Shown here piece after piece: positions 1 to 6,962 of a stretch of 22,082 nt of DNA. Each line of letters begins with the position of its first letter. The first letter of the stretch is position 1. The notes below the pieces were generated by a model. The model did not search any database. It was not told the DNA's origin and worked only from the letters and a program-made list of their open reading frames with translations. The translations under genes were made by a program, and so were the position numbers. Origin of the DNA: Pseudomonadota bacterium (lineage in GTDB: Bacteria > Desulfobacterota > Desulfovibrionia > Desulfovibrionales > Desulfovibrionaceae); NCBI GenBank assembly GCA_023438245.1, contig JAEXRD010000006.1, positions 1 to 22,082 on the forward strand, in the 5' to 3' direction.

Positions 1-187
1 CCTCGATCTTCACCTTGGCCTTGAACACCACCTGGTATTCGGCGCCGCGGTACATTTCCACATGGCCCTTCTGGCGGCCGTAGCCCTTGACCTCGGACAC
101 CGTCATGCCATGCACGCCGGCCTTGTCCAGGGCCTCCTTGACCTCGTCGAGCTTGTGAGGCTTGATGATCGCTTCTATCTTCTTCAT
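1..187 (-). CDS. glnB: Nitrogen regulatory protein PII (GlnB/GlnK), 3' end cut by window
   Basis: PII signal protein, a cytosolic trimer that senses ATP/ADP and 2-oxoglutarate and blocks the ammonium channel when nitrogen is plentiful. The visible 62 residues begin MKKIEAIIKP and carry the classic T-loop, with GYGRQKGH at 35-42 and RGAEY at 47-51; Tyr51 is the residue uridylylated in enteric PII. The start at 187 follows a GGAGG ribosome site. It lies 17 bp downstream of amtB on the same strand, so the pair is probably one operon read from the sigma-54 promoter at 1828-1842. Linkage to amtB favours a GlnK-like role, but GlnB and GlnK cannot be separated from this fragment. The C-terminal part (B and C loops) lies outside the window. 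Confidence 0.95.
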   Translation of the reverse strand, partial: MKKIEAIIKPHKLDEVKEALDKAGVHGMTVSEVKGYGRQKGHVEMYRGAEYQVVFKAKVKIE

Positions 188-204
188 TTCGGGCCTCCGT
201 CAGC

Positions 205-1782
205 CTAGCGGTGGGTCTTGTTGATGGTGAACTCGGGGTAGCCGATGACGGCCACTTCCGCCATGTCCAGACCTTCCTGCTCAAGTTCGGGGGCCACGCG
301 CATCTTCACGATCTTGTCGGAGATCTTGAAGAAGAGGAACATGACCACGAAGACGAACACGAAGTTCACACCCACGCCGACGAGCTGGGCGATGAGCTGG
401 CTGGCGTCGCCGTAAAGCAGGCCGGTGACGGTTCCTTCCACGCCGTTGAGCTTGTCGCCGTAAGAGCCGTCGGAGAAGAGGCCCACGGCGATCATGCCCC
501 AGGCGCCGTTGACGCCGTGGACCGAAATGGCGCCCACAGGGTCGTCGATCTTGAGCACGGAATCGATGAACAGGACGCTGACGCAGAGCAACACACCAGC
601 GACGGCTCCGATGATGACCGCGGAGATGGGGGTGACGAAGGCGCAGGGGGCGGTGATGCCCACCAGACCGGCCAGCAGGCCGTTGGCGGCCATGGAGATG
701 TCCGGCTTGCCGTAGCGCAGCCACATGTAGAACATGGCGGTCATGGCGCCGCCGGCGCTGGCGAGCATGGTGTTCACCGCGACAACGCCGATGCGCAGGT
801 CGCCGCCGGCCAGGGTGGAGCCGGCGTTGAAGCCGAACCAGCCGAAGGCCAGGATGAGGCAGCCGGCGATGGCCATGGGGATGTGGTGGCCGGGCATGGC
901 GTTGGGGGTGCCGTCAGCACGGTACTTGCCCTGGCGTGGGCCGATGCAGATGGCTCCGGCAAGGGCGGCCACGCCGCCGGTCATGTGCACGACCGAAGAG
1001 CCTGCGAAGTCGACCACGCCGTGGCCCAGGCTGAAGTTGGCGCCCAGGGCGGAGAGCCAGCCCGCGCCCCACACCCAGTTGGCGTACAGGGGGTACACGA
1101 ACATGGAGATGAAGAAGCCGTAGACGATGAAGTTCTTGAAGGTCCAGCGCTCGGCCATGGAACCGGTGGGGATGGTGCAGGTGGTGTCCATGAAGACCAT
1201 CTGGAAGAGGAACATGGTCAGCACGGTGGTGTCGTACACGTCGCCGCCCAGGAAGAAACCCTTGGTGCCGAACAGGCCGAAATCCTTGCCGAAGATGGAG
1301 ACGACGAATTCCTGGTTGAGCAGGGTGCCGCCGCCCAGGGCCGCCGCGCCGCCGCTGCCGCCCATCTGCAGCGCAAAGCCGCAGATCCAGTAGCCGAGCA
1401 TGCCGATGGCGTATACCATCATGTTCATGCCCATGGTGTGGCCGGCGTTCTTGGCGCGGGTGAAGCCGGTCTCCGCCAGGGCGAAACCGGCCTGCATGAA
1501 CATGACCAGGAAGCCGCAGATGAGCGTCCAGACCATGTTGATGGAAATGCGGTTGTGGCCGACGACGTCAGCCAGCTTGGTGGCCAGCGGTTCGCTGTCC
1601 TTGTACTTGTCCATTTCCTCGGCGGTGGGTGCGCCGCTGGTGGCGTTCACCACGTCGGCGGCGGTGCCGATGGAGGCTCCGGTGGGATCCGGCTTGGGCG
1701 GTTCGTCGGCGGCGAAGCCGCTGGAGGCTCCGACCAGAAGGACCAGGACCATAGTCAACGCCAGTACGATCTTCTTGAGCAT
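205..1782 (-). CDS. amtB: Ammonium channel AmtB
   Basis: Inner-membrane ammonium channel of the Amt/Mep/Rh family, 525 aa. I start it at 1782 (MLKKIVLALT), just after a GGAGGG ribosome site; the longer open frame up to 1854 would run through the promoter. Residues 1-25 look like a cleavable signal peptide ending in GFAAD, followed by an acidic, Pro/Ala-rich periplasmic stretch to about residue 75 and then about 11 membrane segments. The twin pore histidines are present: His266 in SSVVHMTGG and His422 in ISVHGVNG, matching E. coli His168 and His318. The cytoplasmic tail ends near 525 and precedes glnB by 17 bp, the usual channel plus PII regulator pair. The chaotic overlapping frame on the other strand is a GC-skew shadow. 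Confidence 0.97.
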   Translation of the reverse strand: MLKKIVLALTMVLVLLVGASSGFAADEPPKPDPTGASIGTAADVVNATSGAPTAEEMDKYKDSEPLATKLADVVGHNRISINMVWTLICGFLVMFMQAGFALAETGFTRAKNAGHTMGMNMMVYAIGMLGYWICGFALQMGGSGGAAALGGGTLLNQEFVVSIFGKDFGLFGTKGFFLGGDVYDTTVLTMFLFQMVFMDTTCTIPTGSMAERWTFKNFIVYGFFISMFVYPLYANWVWGAGWLSALGANFSLGHGVVDFAGSSVVHMTGGVAALAGAICIGPRQGKYRADGTPNAMPGHHIPMAIAGCLILAFGWFGFNAGSTLAGGDLRIGVVAVNTMLASAGGAMTAMFYMWLRYGKPDISMAANGLLAGLVGITAPCAFVTPISAVIIGAVAGVLLCVSVLFIDSVLKIDDPVGAISVHGVNGAWGMIAVGLFSDGSYGDKLNGVEGTVTGLLYGDASQLIAQLVGVGVNFVFVFVVMFLFFKISDKIVKMRVAPELEQEGLDMAEVAVIGYPEFTINKTHR

Positions 1783-1827
1783 GCTGCCCTCCAGGTGAAA
1801 AGGAATTTGGAAATTTCCGGTTGTGTG

Positions 1828-1842
1828 GCAATATTCGGGCCA
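1828..1842 (-). promoter_or_regulatory. Sigma-54 (-24/-12) promoter of amtB-glnB
   Basis: Read on the minus strand the site is TGGCCC-GAATA-TTGC, close to the consensus TGGCAC-N5-TTGC, with the essential GG and GC at the correct 10-base spacing. Transcription would begin near 1816, giving a leader of about 34 nt that contains the amtB ribosome site. Sigma-54 control fits a nitrogen-uptake operon. I see no clear NtrC-type palindrome upstream, so the activator is unknown. Confidence 0.8.
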
Positions 1843-2197
1843 CAAGGCTAACATGCTGATTTTGTGTGTGTTTAAAGTCTGTGGGGAGCGGGCAATCCTC
1901 GGTTCTGAATAATTATGTAAAATTGGCGTTAGTAGTGCATGCTAAGCCATGAAGGCAGGTGCTTGCATAACCATCCGAGAATGTGGATTTTGTTGTGAAG
2001 TCCGGGCGCTGAGCGCAAAGTCGACCCGGTCGGTCGTGAAGTAAAGATTGTGTTCGCTTGCATGATTCCCGTAATAGTGCTTATCCTGGGAATCGCTTGA
2101 TATACCAAGGGATCGGGCGTCGGTTCGAAGAAAATCGCAGGGAATGGGCCGTGCTGTTGGGCAGGCGGAATTTGTTTTAGTCTAAAATTGACAAATA
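1843..2197. other. Long AT-richer intergenic region between divergent amtB and the sensor kinase
   Basis: About 350 bp without a credible gene. It holds a 7-bp inverted repeat (GATTCCC at 2064-2070 and GGGAATC at 2088-2094), with CGCTTG repeated directly at 2055-2060 and 2094-2099, plus the short palindrome GCATGC near 1937-1942. These could be binding sites for an activator of the sigma-54 promoter or for a regulator of the kinase, but nothing matches a motif I can name. The long open frame on the minus strand through here has no ribosome site and no recognisable protein. Confidence 0.4.
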
Positions 2198-2206
2198 TGT
2201 TATAGT
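2198..2206 (+). promoter_or_regulatory. Candidate extended -10 promoter for the kinase-regulator pair
   Basis: TGTTATAGT fits an extended -10 element (TGn followed by a TATAAT-like hexamer). A perfect TTGACA at 2188-2193 lies too close (7 bp) to serve as its -35, and no good -35 exists at 16-18 bp. A start near 2213 would give a leader of about 60 nt and supports translation from ATG 2274 rather than the GTG at 2205. Confidence 0.4.
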
Positions 2207-2273
2207 GAGCTTTTTGTGTGATTGTGCGACGCCGATGATCCGACATATTTGTAATTGGTGTGGTGGTGATTCC

Positions 2274-4001
2274 ATGAGCAAGGCGAGCGGGGACAATGGG
2301 GGCGGTTTCAGCCTTCGTGGCTGTTCCGGAACGCAGGCGGGGCCGGGCAGCGCACGAGCGGTTCCGGCGCGTGGCCGCATGAACGCCTGCGACACCGACC
2401 ATCTGCTGCCGCAGGACGGCGCGGACGCGCCCGGCGCCAGCCCCGGACGGAGGACGGCCGCGGAGATCCTCGCGGGGTACGGCGCGAGCCTGCTGACCGT
2501 CACGGGCTGCACGTTCGTCAGCCTGGCCATGCGCGCCTACTTCGACCCTGCCAATCTTGTCATGGTCTACCTTCTGGGCACCATCTACATCGCCATAACC
2601 CGCGGGCTGGGACCGGCGTTCCTTTGCACCGTGCTCGGCGTGCTGGCCTTCGACCTGATTTTTGTCCCGCCCCTGTTCATCTTTTCCGTGTCCGACACGC
2701 AATACCTCTTCACCGTGGTCACCATGTTCGTTGTGGCCGCCATTGTCGGTCGGCTCACGGAGCACATCCGGCATCAGGTGCGCGAGGTGCATGCCAAGGA
2801 GGCCCGGACCCGGGTGATGCTCTCCATCACGCGGGAGCTTGCCGGGGCGCGCGGCTCGGAGAGGCTTCTGCACACGGTCACGGGCCAGATTTCCAGGCTC
2901 TACGGGTTCTGGTCGGTGGCGTACCTGGACGAGGCCAGCGGGCTGACGCTGGGCGCCGATGCATCCGCTGCCGAAGCGCCCGACACCGTGCGTCCGGCCC
3001 GCCAGGCCGACGAGGCCGTGCAGTGGGTCCTGGCCAACGGCCAGTCGGCCGGGCTGGGCACGCAGGTGTTTGCTGACTGCGAAGCCCTGTACCTGCCCAT
3101 GTCCGGCGTGGAGGGCACGCTGGCCGTGCTGGCGGTGTGGCCAAAGCCCCTCGGTTCGACGTTCACGCTGGAGCAGGTGCATCTGCTGGAAAGCCTGGCC
3201 AGGCAGGTGGGGTTGATGCTGGACCTGGAACGTTTGGAGGGAGAGCGCCTGCACCACCAGCTGGAGGCTCAGTCAGAGCGCCTCAAGGCGTCGTTGCTCT
3301 CCTCCGTCACCCACGACATCCAGACGCCTCTGGCCGCGATCATGGGCTCGGCGGAGAGCCTGATCCTGCACGGCGGGGACATGGGGGCCGAGGAGCGCGA
3401 CCGGCTGGCCACGAACATCCACGGCGAGGCGGCGCGGCTTTCCCGGCTGGTGGCCAACCTGCTGCGCATGACCAAGCTGGAGTCCGGCGCGGCGAAGCCC
3501 GACCTGCAGCTCCAGCCCATCGACGAACCGCTCGGCGCGGCCCTGGTGCTCATGGAGGAGCAGATGGCCGGGCGCGAGCTCCTGGTGGACATCCCGCCGG
3601 AGCTTCCGCTGCTGGCCCTGGATGCCGTGCTCATGGAACAGTATTTCCACAATATTCTGGAAAACGCCGTGAAATACACGCCGCCCGGCGGTCCGGTGGA
3701 TGTCTCGGCCCGCCAGGAAGGGGGGCTCGTCCACGTCGAGGTCGCCGACCGTGGCCCCGGGCTGGCCGCCGGGGAGCTGGAAAAGGTCTTCGACCTGTTC
3801 TATCAGGGCGGTGTGAAGCCGGGCCACTCGGGGAGCCGCTCCGGATACGGCGTCGGACTGGCCGTGTGCCGGGCCATCGCCCAGGTGCACGGCGGGGAAC
3901 TGGCGGCAATGAACCGCGAAGGCGGTGGGGCGGTGTTCCGTCTCACGCTGCCCGTGCCCGCAGATCAGGCGCATGCCGCCTTGTTGCTGGAGGAACAGTG
4001 A
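2274..4001 (+). CDS. KdpD-like sensor histidine kinase lacking the N-terminal KdpD/Usp region
   Basis: Membrane sensor histidine kinase, 575 aa from ATG 2274; the ribosome site is weak and ATG 2379 is an alternative. Residues 1-62 are polar, Gly/Ala-rich and without a recognised domain. Residues about 65-168 form four close membrane segments of the DUF4118 type found in KdpD (FDPANLVMVYLLG, then a hairpin around FVPPLF). A GAF-like segment follows (about 180-325), then the dimerisation/phosphoacceptor helix SSVTHDIQTPL with His347, and a HATPase domain with an N box (NILENAVKY), DRGPGL and GYGVGLAV. Full KdpD is near 900 aa and begins with a KdpD domain and a Usp domain; both are absent. The stop overlaps the regulator start in GTGA. 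It probably phosphorylates the KdpE-like partner; with no kdpFABC nearby, a role in potassium control is only inferred. Confidence 0.88.
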   Translation: MSKASGDNGGGFSLRGCSGTQAGPGSARAVPARGRMNACDTDHLLPQDGADAPGASPGRRTAAEILAGYGASLLTVTGCTFVSLAMRAYFDPANLVMVYLLGTIYIAITRGLGPAFLCTVLGVLAFDLIFVPPLFIFSVSDTQYLFTVVTMFVVAAIVGRLTEHIRHQVREVHAKEARTRVMLSITRELAGARGSERLLHTVTGQISRLYGFWSVAYLDEASGLTLGADASAAEAPDTVRPARQADEAVQWVLANGQSAGLGTQVFADCEALYLPMSGVEGTLAVLAVWPKPLGSTFTLEQVHLLESLARQVGLMLDLERLEGERLHHQLEAQSERLKASLLSSVTHDIQTPLAAIMGSAESLILHGGDMGAEERDRLATNIHGEAARLSRLVANLLRMTKLESGAAKPDLQLQPIDEPLGAALVLMEEQMAGRELLVDIPPELPLLALDAVLMEQYFHNILENAVKYTPPGGPVDVSARQEGGLVHVEVADRGPGLAAGELEKVFDLFYQGGVKPGHSGSRSGYGVGLAVCRAIAQVHGGELAAMNREGGGAVFRLTLPVPADQAHAALLLEEQ

Positions 4002-4711
4002 ACACGCAGATGCCCAAAGTGCTCGTCATCGAGGATGAAAAACCCATCCGCTGCTTCCTGCGCTCCTATCTGGAACGCCATGGTTTTGAACTTCTGGAGG
4101 CGGAAACCGGCGAGGACGGCCTGGCCATGGCCGCCGACCACCAGCCCGAGCTTGTGCTGCTGGATCTGGGGCTGCCCGGCATGGACGGGCTGGAGGTCAT
4201 CGCCCGCCTGCGGGCCTGGGCCAACACGCCCATCCTGGTGATCTCCGCGCGCGGCCAGGAGCAGGACAAGGTGGCCGCGCTGGACGCAGGGGCCGACGAC
4301 TACCTGACCAAGCCTTTCGGCGTGGCCGAGCTGGCCGCGCGCATGCGCGTGTCGCTGCGCCGCGCCTCGCTGTCGGAACCGGGCGCCCCGGAACCGGTGT
4401 TCCGTTCCGGGCCGCTGGTGGTGGACCTGCCTGCCCGGCTGGTGCACCTGGACGGGCGCGAGGTCAGGCTGACGCCCATCGAGTTCAAGCTGCTGGCCTT
4501 CCTGGTGCGCCACGCGGGCAAGGTGGTCACCCACCGCCAGATCCTCAAGGAGGTTTGGGAGAGCGACCGCGAGGACCAGCTGCACTACCCCAGGATCTAC
4601 GTGCGGCAGCTGCGCGCCAAGATCGAGCCCGTTCCCGCCAGGCCAAGCCTGCTGCGCACGGAGACGGGCATCGGCTACCGTTTACTGGACGGGGAGACGC
4701 TCAGGCCTTGA
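3998..4711 (+). CDS. kdpE: KdpE-type response regulator (OmpR/PhoB family)
   Basis: Cytosolic DNA-binding response regulator, 237 aa. I choose GTG 3998, which overlaps the kinase stop by 4 bp and follows GGAGG at 3989-3993; ATG 4010 is possible but is about 15 bp from that site. The receiver domain (about 6-120) has acidic residues Glu12-Asp13, phosphoacceptor Asp56 in VLLDLGLPGMDG, and the KdpE-like run DKVAALDAGADDYLTKPFG with the switch Lys. The C-terminal winged helix (about 140-232) includes LTPIEFKLLAFLVRH and ends with TGIGYRLLD. The receiver strongly resembles KdpE, the activator of the Kdp potassium ATPase operon. Its target promoter here is not visible. Confidence 0.9.
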   Translation: MNTQMPKVLVIEDEKPIRCFLRSYLERHGFELLEAETGEDGLAMAADHQPELVLLDLGLPGMDGLEVIARLRAWANTPILVISARGQEQDKVAALDAGADDYLTKPFGVAELAARMRVSLRRASLSEPGAPEPVFRSGPLVVDLPARLVHLDGREVRLTPIEFKLLAFLVRHAGKVVTHRQILKEVWESDREDQLHYPRIYVRQLRAKIEPVPARPSLLRTETGIGYRLLDGETLRP

Positions 4712-4862
4712 CTTTCGGCCCCGCGGCCCCACTCTTTAAGGAGCGGGAGCGTGTCGCAAGCGGCGCGGGCCTGTGACGTTCCGCGCCCAATGCCGGGCGG
4801 GGGGCTATGCAAAACTGTTTGAACAGGGTATAGGTCGGGCATCCAAACCCGTGGAGGACACC

Positions 4863-5135
4863 ATGATTGGTGAATTGTTACAGCCCCAGCACCTGCTTCT
4901 TATTCTGGTGATCTTTCTTCTTTTCTTCGGACCCGGAAAACTCCCGCAGATCGCCCAGAACCTGGGCAAAAGCATCCGCGAGTTCAAGGGCGCGCTGTCC
5001 GCTCCCGATGAGGTGAAGGTGGCCGCGCCGCAGCAGCAGCCTGCCCAGCAGCCCATGCAGCAGGCCGCCCAGCCCCAGCAGCCCCAGGCCCAGCAGACCG
5101 CCGAGGCCCCCAAGCAGGAGCAGAAGGGCGCGTAA
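4863..5135 (+). CDS. tatA: Twin-arginine translocase subunit TatA
   Basis: Small inner-membrane protein that forms the variable pore of the Tat pathway for export of folded proteins, 90 aa. ATG 4863 follows GGAGGACACC. One N-terminal membrane helix (about 9-22) is followed by the hallmark FGPGKLPQIAQNLGKS and an amphipathic helix to about residue 43. The tail from about 55 onward is strikingly Gln/Pro/Ala-rich. No tatB or tatC is beside it, so it stands alone, as tatA often does in Desulfovibrionales-like genomes. Tat export matters for periplasmic hydrogenases and other cofactor enzymes; the hydrogenase in this window is cytosolic and would not need it. TatB/TatE are alternatives, but the FGPGKLP hinge and short length fit TatA/E. 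Confidence 0.93.
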   Translation: MIGELLQPQHLLLILVIFLLFFGPGKLPQIAQNLGKSIREFKGALSAPDEVKVAAPQQQPAQQPMQQAAQPQQPQAQQTAEAPKQEQKGA

Positions 5136-5174
5136 GCATCCCGACCATGCTTCGAGGCCCGAGCCGATGATCGC

Positions 5175-5217
5175 AAGGCTGGCATCCACGAGCTTTCCGG
5201 CCCGGATGCCAGCCTTT
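5175..5217 (+). terminator. Perfect 13-bp hairpin after tatA
   Basis: Arms at 5175-5187 (AAGGCTGGCATCC) and 5204-5216 pair perfectly over 13 bp around a 16-nt loop, ending in TTT. The T run is short, so termination may be partial. The right arm covers TTG 5216, which argues that dedA translation begins further downstream. Confidence 0.6.
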
Positions 5218-5269
5218 GTCATGGCCTGCGGCGAACACTCCCACAGCGCACGAGCGCCACGGTGACCCC

Positions 5270-5833
5270 TTGGACCTGACCAACCTGCTCTCGACCTACG
5301 GCTACCTCGCCCTGTTCATCGGCACCTTCCTGGAAGGCGAGACCATCCTCATCATCGCCGGGTTCATCTGCGCCACGCAGCCGGGAACCCTGTCCCTGCC
5401 GCTGTGTATCCTGTTCGCCTTCCTGGGCAGCTTCGCAGGGGACCAGACCGCCTTCTACGTGGGCCGCTACAACAAGAAGTTCCTGGAGACGCGGCTGAAG
5501 AAGTGGGAGTGCCGCATCGAGCGCGTGCACCGGCTTCTGGAGAAGCATCAGGTGCTGGTGCTGGTGTCCTTCCGGTTCTTCTACGGTTTCCGAAACGTCA
5601 CGCCCTTCGCCGTGGGCACCACCAACATCTCGCCCCTGCGCTTCTTCGTGCTCAACGGCATCGGCGCGGCCATCTGGGCCGTGTCCTTCGGCGTGGGCGG
5701 CTATTACCTGGGCGACGTGCTGGAGCGTTTCCTCCAGGAGGCCAAGTGGTGGGTGGCGGGCGGCCTGCTCGCGGTCATCGTGGGCGCCTGGCTCGTCAAG
5801 ACCATCCGCAACCGCATGCGCCGCAGCTGCTAG
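5270..5833 (+). CDS. DedA-family (SNARE-associated/VTT) inner membrane protein
   Basis: Polytopic inner-membrane protein of the DedA family, 187 aa, several members of which are lipid flippases or affect membrane potential and drug tolerance. I start at TTG 5270, giving (M)DLTNLLSTYGYLALFIGTF, which matches the family N-terminus; an upstream TTG at 5216 sits within a hairpin. Family landmarks are LEGETILIIAGF, GDQTAFYVGR, the conserved arginines in FRFFYGFRNVTPF and the following NGIGAAIWA. Four to five hydrophobic segments are visible. It ends tail to tail with the minus-strand lipoprotein gene, their stop codons sharing CTAG at 5830-5833. The exact substrate cannot be told, and neither start has a good ribosome site. 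Confidence 0.88.
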   Translation: MDLTNLLSTYGYLALFIGTFLEGETILIIAGFICATQPGTLSLPLCILFAFLGSFAGDQTAFYVGRYNKKFLETRLKKWECRIERVHRLLEKHQVLVLVSFRFFYGFRNVTPFAVGTTNISPLRFFVLNGIGAAIWAVSFGVGGYYLGDVLERFLQEAKWWVAGGLLAVIVGAWLVKTIRNRMRRSC

Positions 5834-6564
5834 GGCCTGGCGGGCAGCAGGGCCTCCCACAGCTCGAAGACCTCCAGCCCCGGCGCGCTGCCGGACCCGA
5901 GAACCGCCTCGCCCTCGGCCAGATCCGGGCCGTGGTAGCTGGCGTTGAGGCCCCTGGCCTGGCCCAGCGCTCCCAGATGCAGGGCCGCCCCGGCCATGAT
6001 GCCGAACCCGTCGGTGAAGGCGATGATCGGCTTGCCGCGCGTCCGGCTGTCCGGTCCCATGTGCTCGCGCACGCCCACCACGTCGAACATGGCGTTGGTG
6101 GCAAAGTCCGGCCCCCCCGCCAGGAGCTGTTCCAGGGCCGTGTCCTCCAGCACCACCAGAATCACGCGCGCGCGCTCGAGCCCCGCCTGGATGCCGAAGC
6201 CCGCCCCGCCCATGGACAGGAAGGCCGGGGAGCTCCAGTTGCCGTCGGCCCGGCGGGCCACCACCACGCCGCTTCCGCCATGCAGCGAATAGAAGAATCC
6301 GGCGCGGTACACGCCCGGCAAAACCACCACGGCGCGGGCACCGGCAAGCCAGTGGTCGAGCTCCCGGTGCGGCGAGGCGGCGCGCAGTTCCCGGAGCGTG
6401 ACGGCGGCGTCGCGCACCAGCGTGGCGGCCTGGCTGGGGTTGGCGGGCTGTTGGCCGATCTGTGGCCCGTTCTGCGTGCCGGTCTGCTGGCTGGTCGCCG
6501 CGCAGGCGGCCAGCAACAGGCCGGTCAGGCAAAGGGTGGGCAAAAGCGCGAGTTTGCGGAACAT
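5830..6564 (-). CDS. SYLF (Ysc84/DUF500) domain lipoprotein
   Basis: Predicted outer-membrane lipoprotein, 244 aa. The signal peptide MFRKLALLPTLCLTGLLLAAC ends in a lipobox with lipidated Cys21; the next residue is Ala, compatible with outer-membrane sorting. A Gln/Gly-rich linker (about 24-45) leads into a SYLF domain (about 60-240), recognised by ARAVVVLPGVYRAGF, SMGGAGFGIQAG and the DFATNAMFDVVG region. SYLF proteins bind phosphoinositides in eukaryotes; the bacterial role is unknown. It is the last gene of a cheV-hpt-SYLF run on the minus strand, with 17 bp between the hpt stop and its start. Whether it is linked to chemotaxis or merely co-transcribed cannot be told. Confidence 0.85.
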   Translation of the reverse strand: MFRKLALLPTLCLTGLLLAACAATSQQTGTQNGPQIGQQPANPSQAATLVRDAAVTLRELRAASPHRELDHWLAGARAVVVLPGVYRAGFFYSLHGGSGVVVARRADGNWSSPAFLSMGGAGFGIQAGLERARVILVVLEDTALEQLLAGGPDFATNAMFDVVGVREHMGPDSRTRGKPIIAFTDGFGIMAGAALHLGALGQARGLNASYHGPDLAEGEAVLGSGSAPGLEVFELWEALLPARP

Positions 6565-6581
6565 GCCGAACTCCGGCCTGG

Positions 6582-6962
6582 TCAGCGGTTGGCGTAGTGT
6601 TGCAGCGTGGCCAGCGTCTGGCGCATGCCCCTGGGGTCGCCGCCGTCGCCCATGAGGTCGCGCAGCAGGTCCACGCCGTGGAGCAGGGCCGTGACCACGT
6701 CGTCCGTGGCCTCCAGCCTGCCGCCGCGCAGGTGGTCCAGCACGTTCTCCAGGCTGTGGGCCGCGCGCTCCAGCCCCCGCAGGCCCAGCAGGCCAGCACC
6801 GGCCTTGACGGAATGGGCATTGCGGAACAGCTCGTCCAGCAGCCCGGCGGGCGGGGCCAGCCGCGCCTGTTCCAGGGCCAGCAGCCCCTGCTCCAGGGCT
6901 TGCAGCCGCTCCACGGACTCCTCGGCGAAGGCTTCCAGAACTTCCGGGTCGCGGTCAGACAC
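6582..6962 (-). CDS. Hpt domain protein (histidine phosphotransfer)
   Basis: Small cytosolic four-helix Hpt protein, 126 aa, starting at GTG 6962 and overlapping the cheV stop by 8 bp, which implies translational coupling. The phosphorylatable His50 lies in NAHSVKAGAGLLGL, closest to the CheA P1/Hpt motif HTxKGxAG; the residues after Lys52 are Ala-Gly rather than Gly-x. The following RGLERAAHSLENVL is also typical of CheA P1. There is no kinase or output domain, so it would relay phosphate between a kinase and a receiver, the CheV receiver next door being the obvious candidate. Another reading is an isolated phosphate sink. The Hpt fold is clear; the partner is inferred. Confidence 0.85.
   Translation of the reverse strand: MSDRDPEVLEAFAEESVERLQALEQGLLALEQARLAPPAGLLDELFRNAHSVKAGAGLLGLRGLERAAHSLENVLDHLRGGRLEATDDVVTALLHGVDLLRDLMGDGGDPRGMRQTLATLQHYANR

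Noticed and set aside
211..1851. A 546-codon open frame on the plus strand opposite amtB
   Set aside because: Extreme His/Gly/Glu/Asp bias, no ribosome site and no domain; it is a codon-bias shadow of amtB.
1925..1938. A GG-N10-GC arrangement on the plus strand as a second sigma-54 promoter
   Set aside because: Only the four key bases match, the rest of TGGCAC/TTGC does not, and it is more than 330 bp from the kinase start.
2188..2193. Perfect TTGACA before the sensor kinase
   Set aside because: Only 7 bp from TATAGT; no -10 hexamer exists 16-18 bp downstream, so it is not used as a -35 with that element.
1929..3257. A 442-codon minus-strand frame covering the gap upstream of the kinase
   Set aside because: Runs antisense through the DUF4118 region, no ribosome site and low-complexity His/Gln content; not a gene.
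5216..5269. Upstream TTG start for the DedA protein
   Set aside because: The TTG lies in the right arm of the 13-bp hairpin and adds 18 residues not typical of the family.
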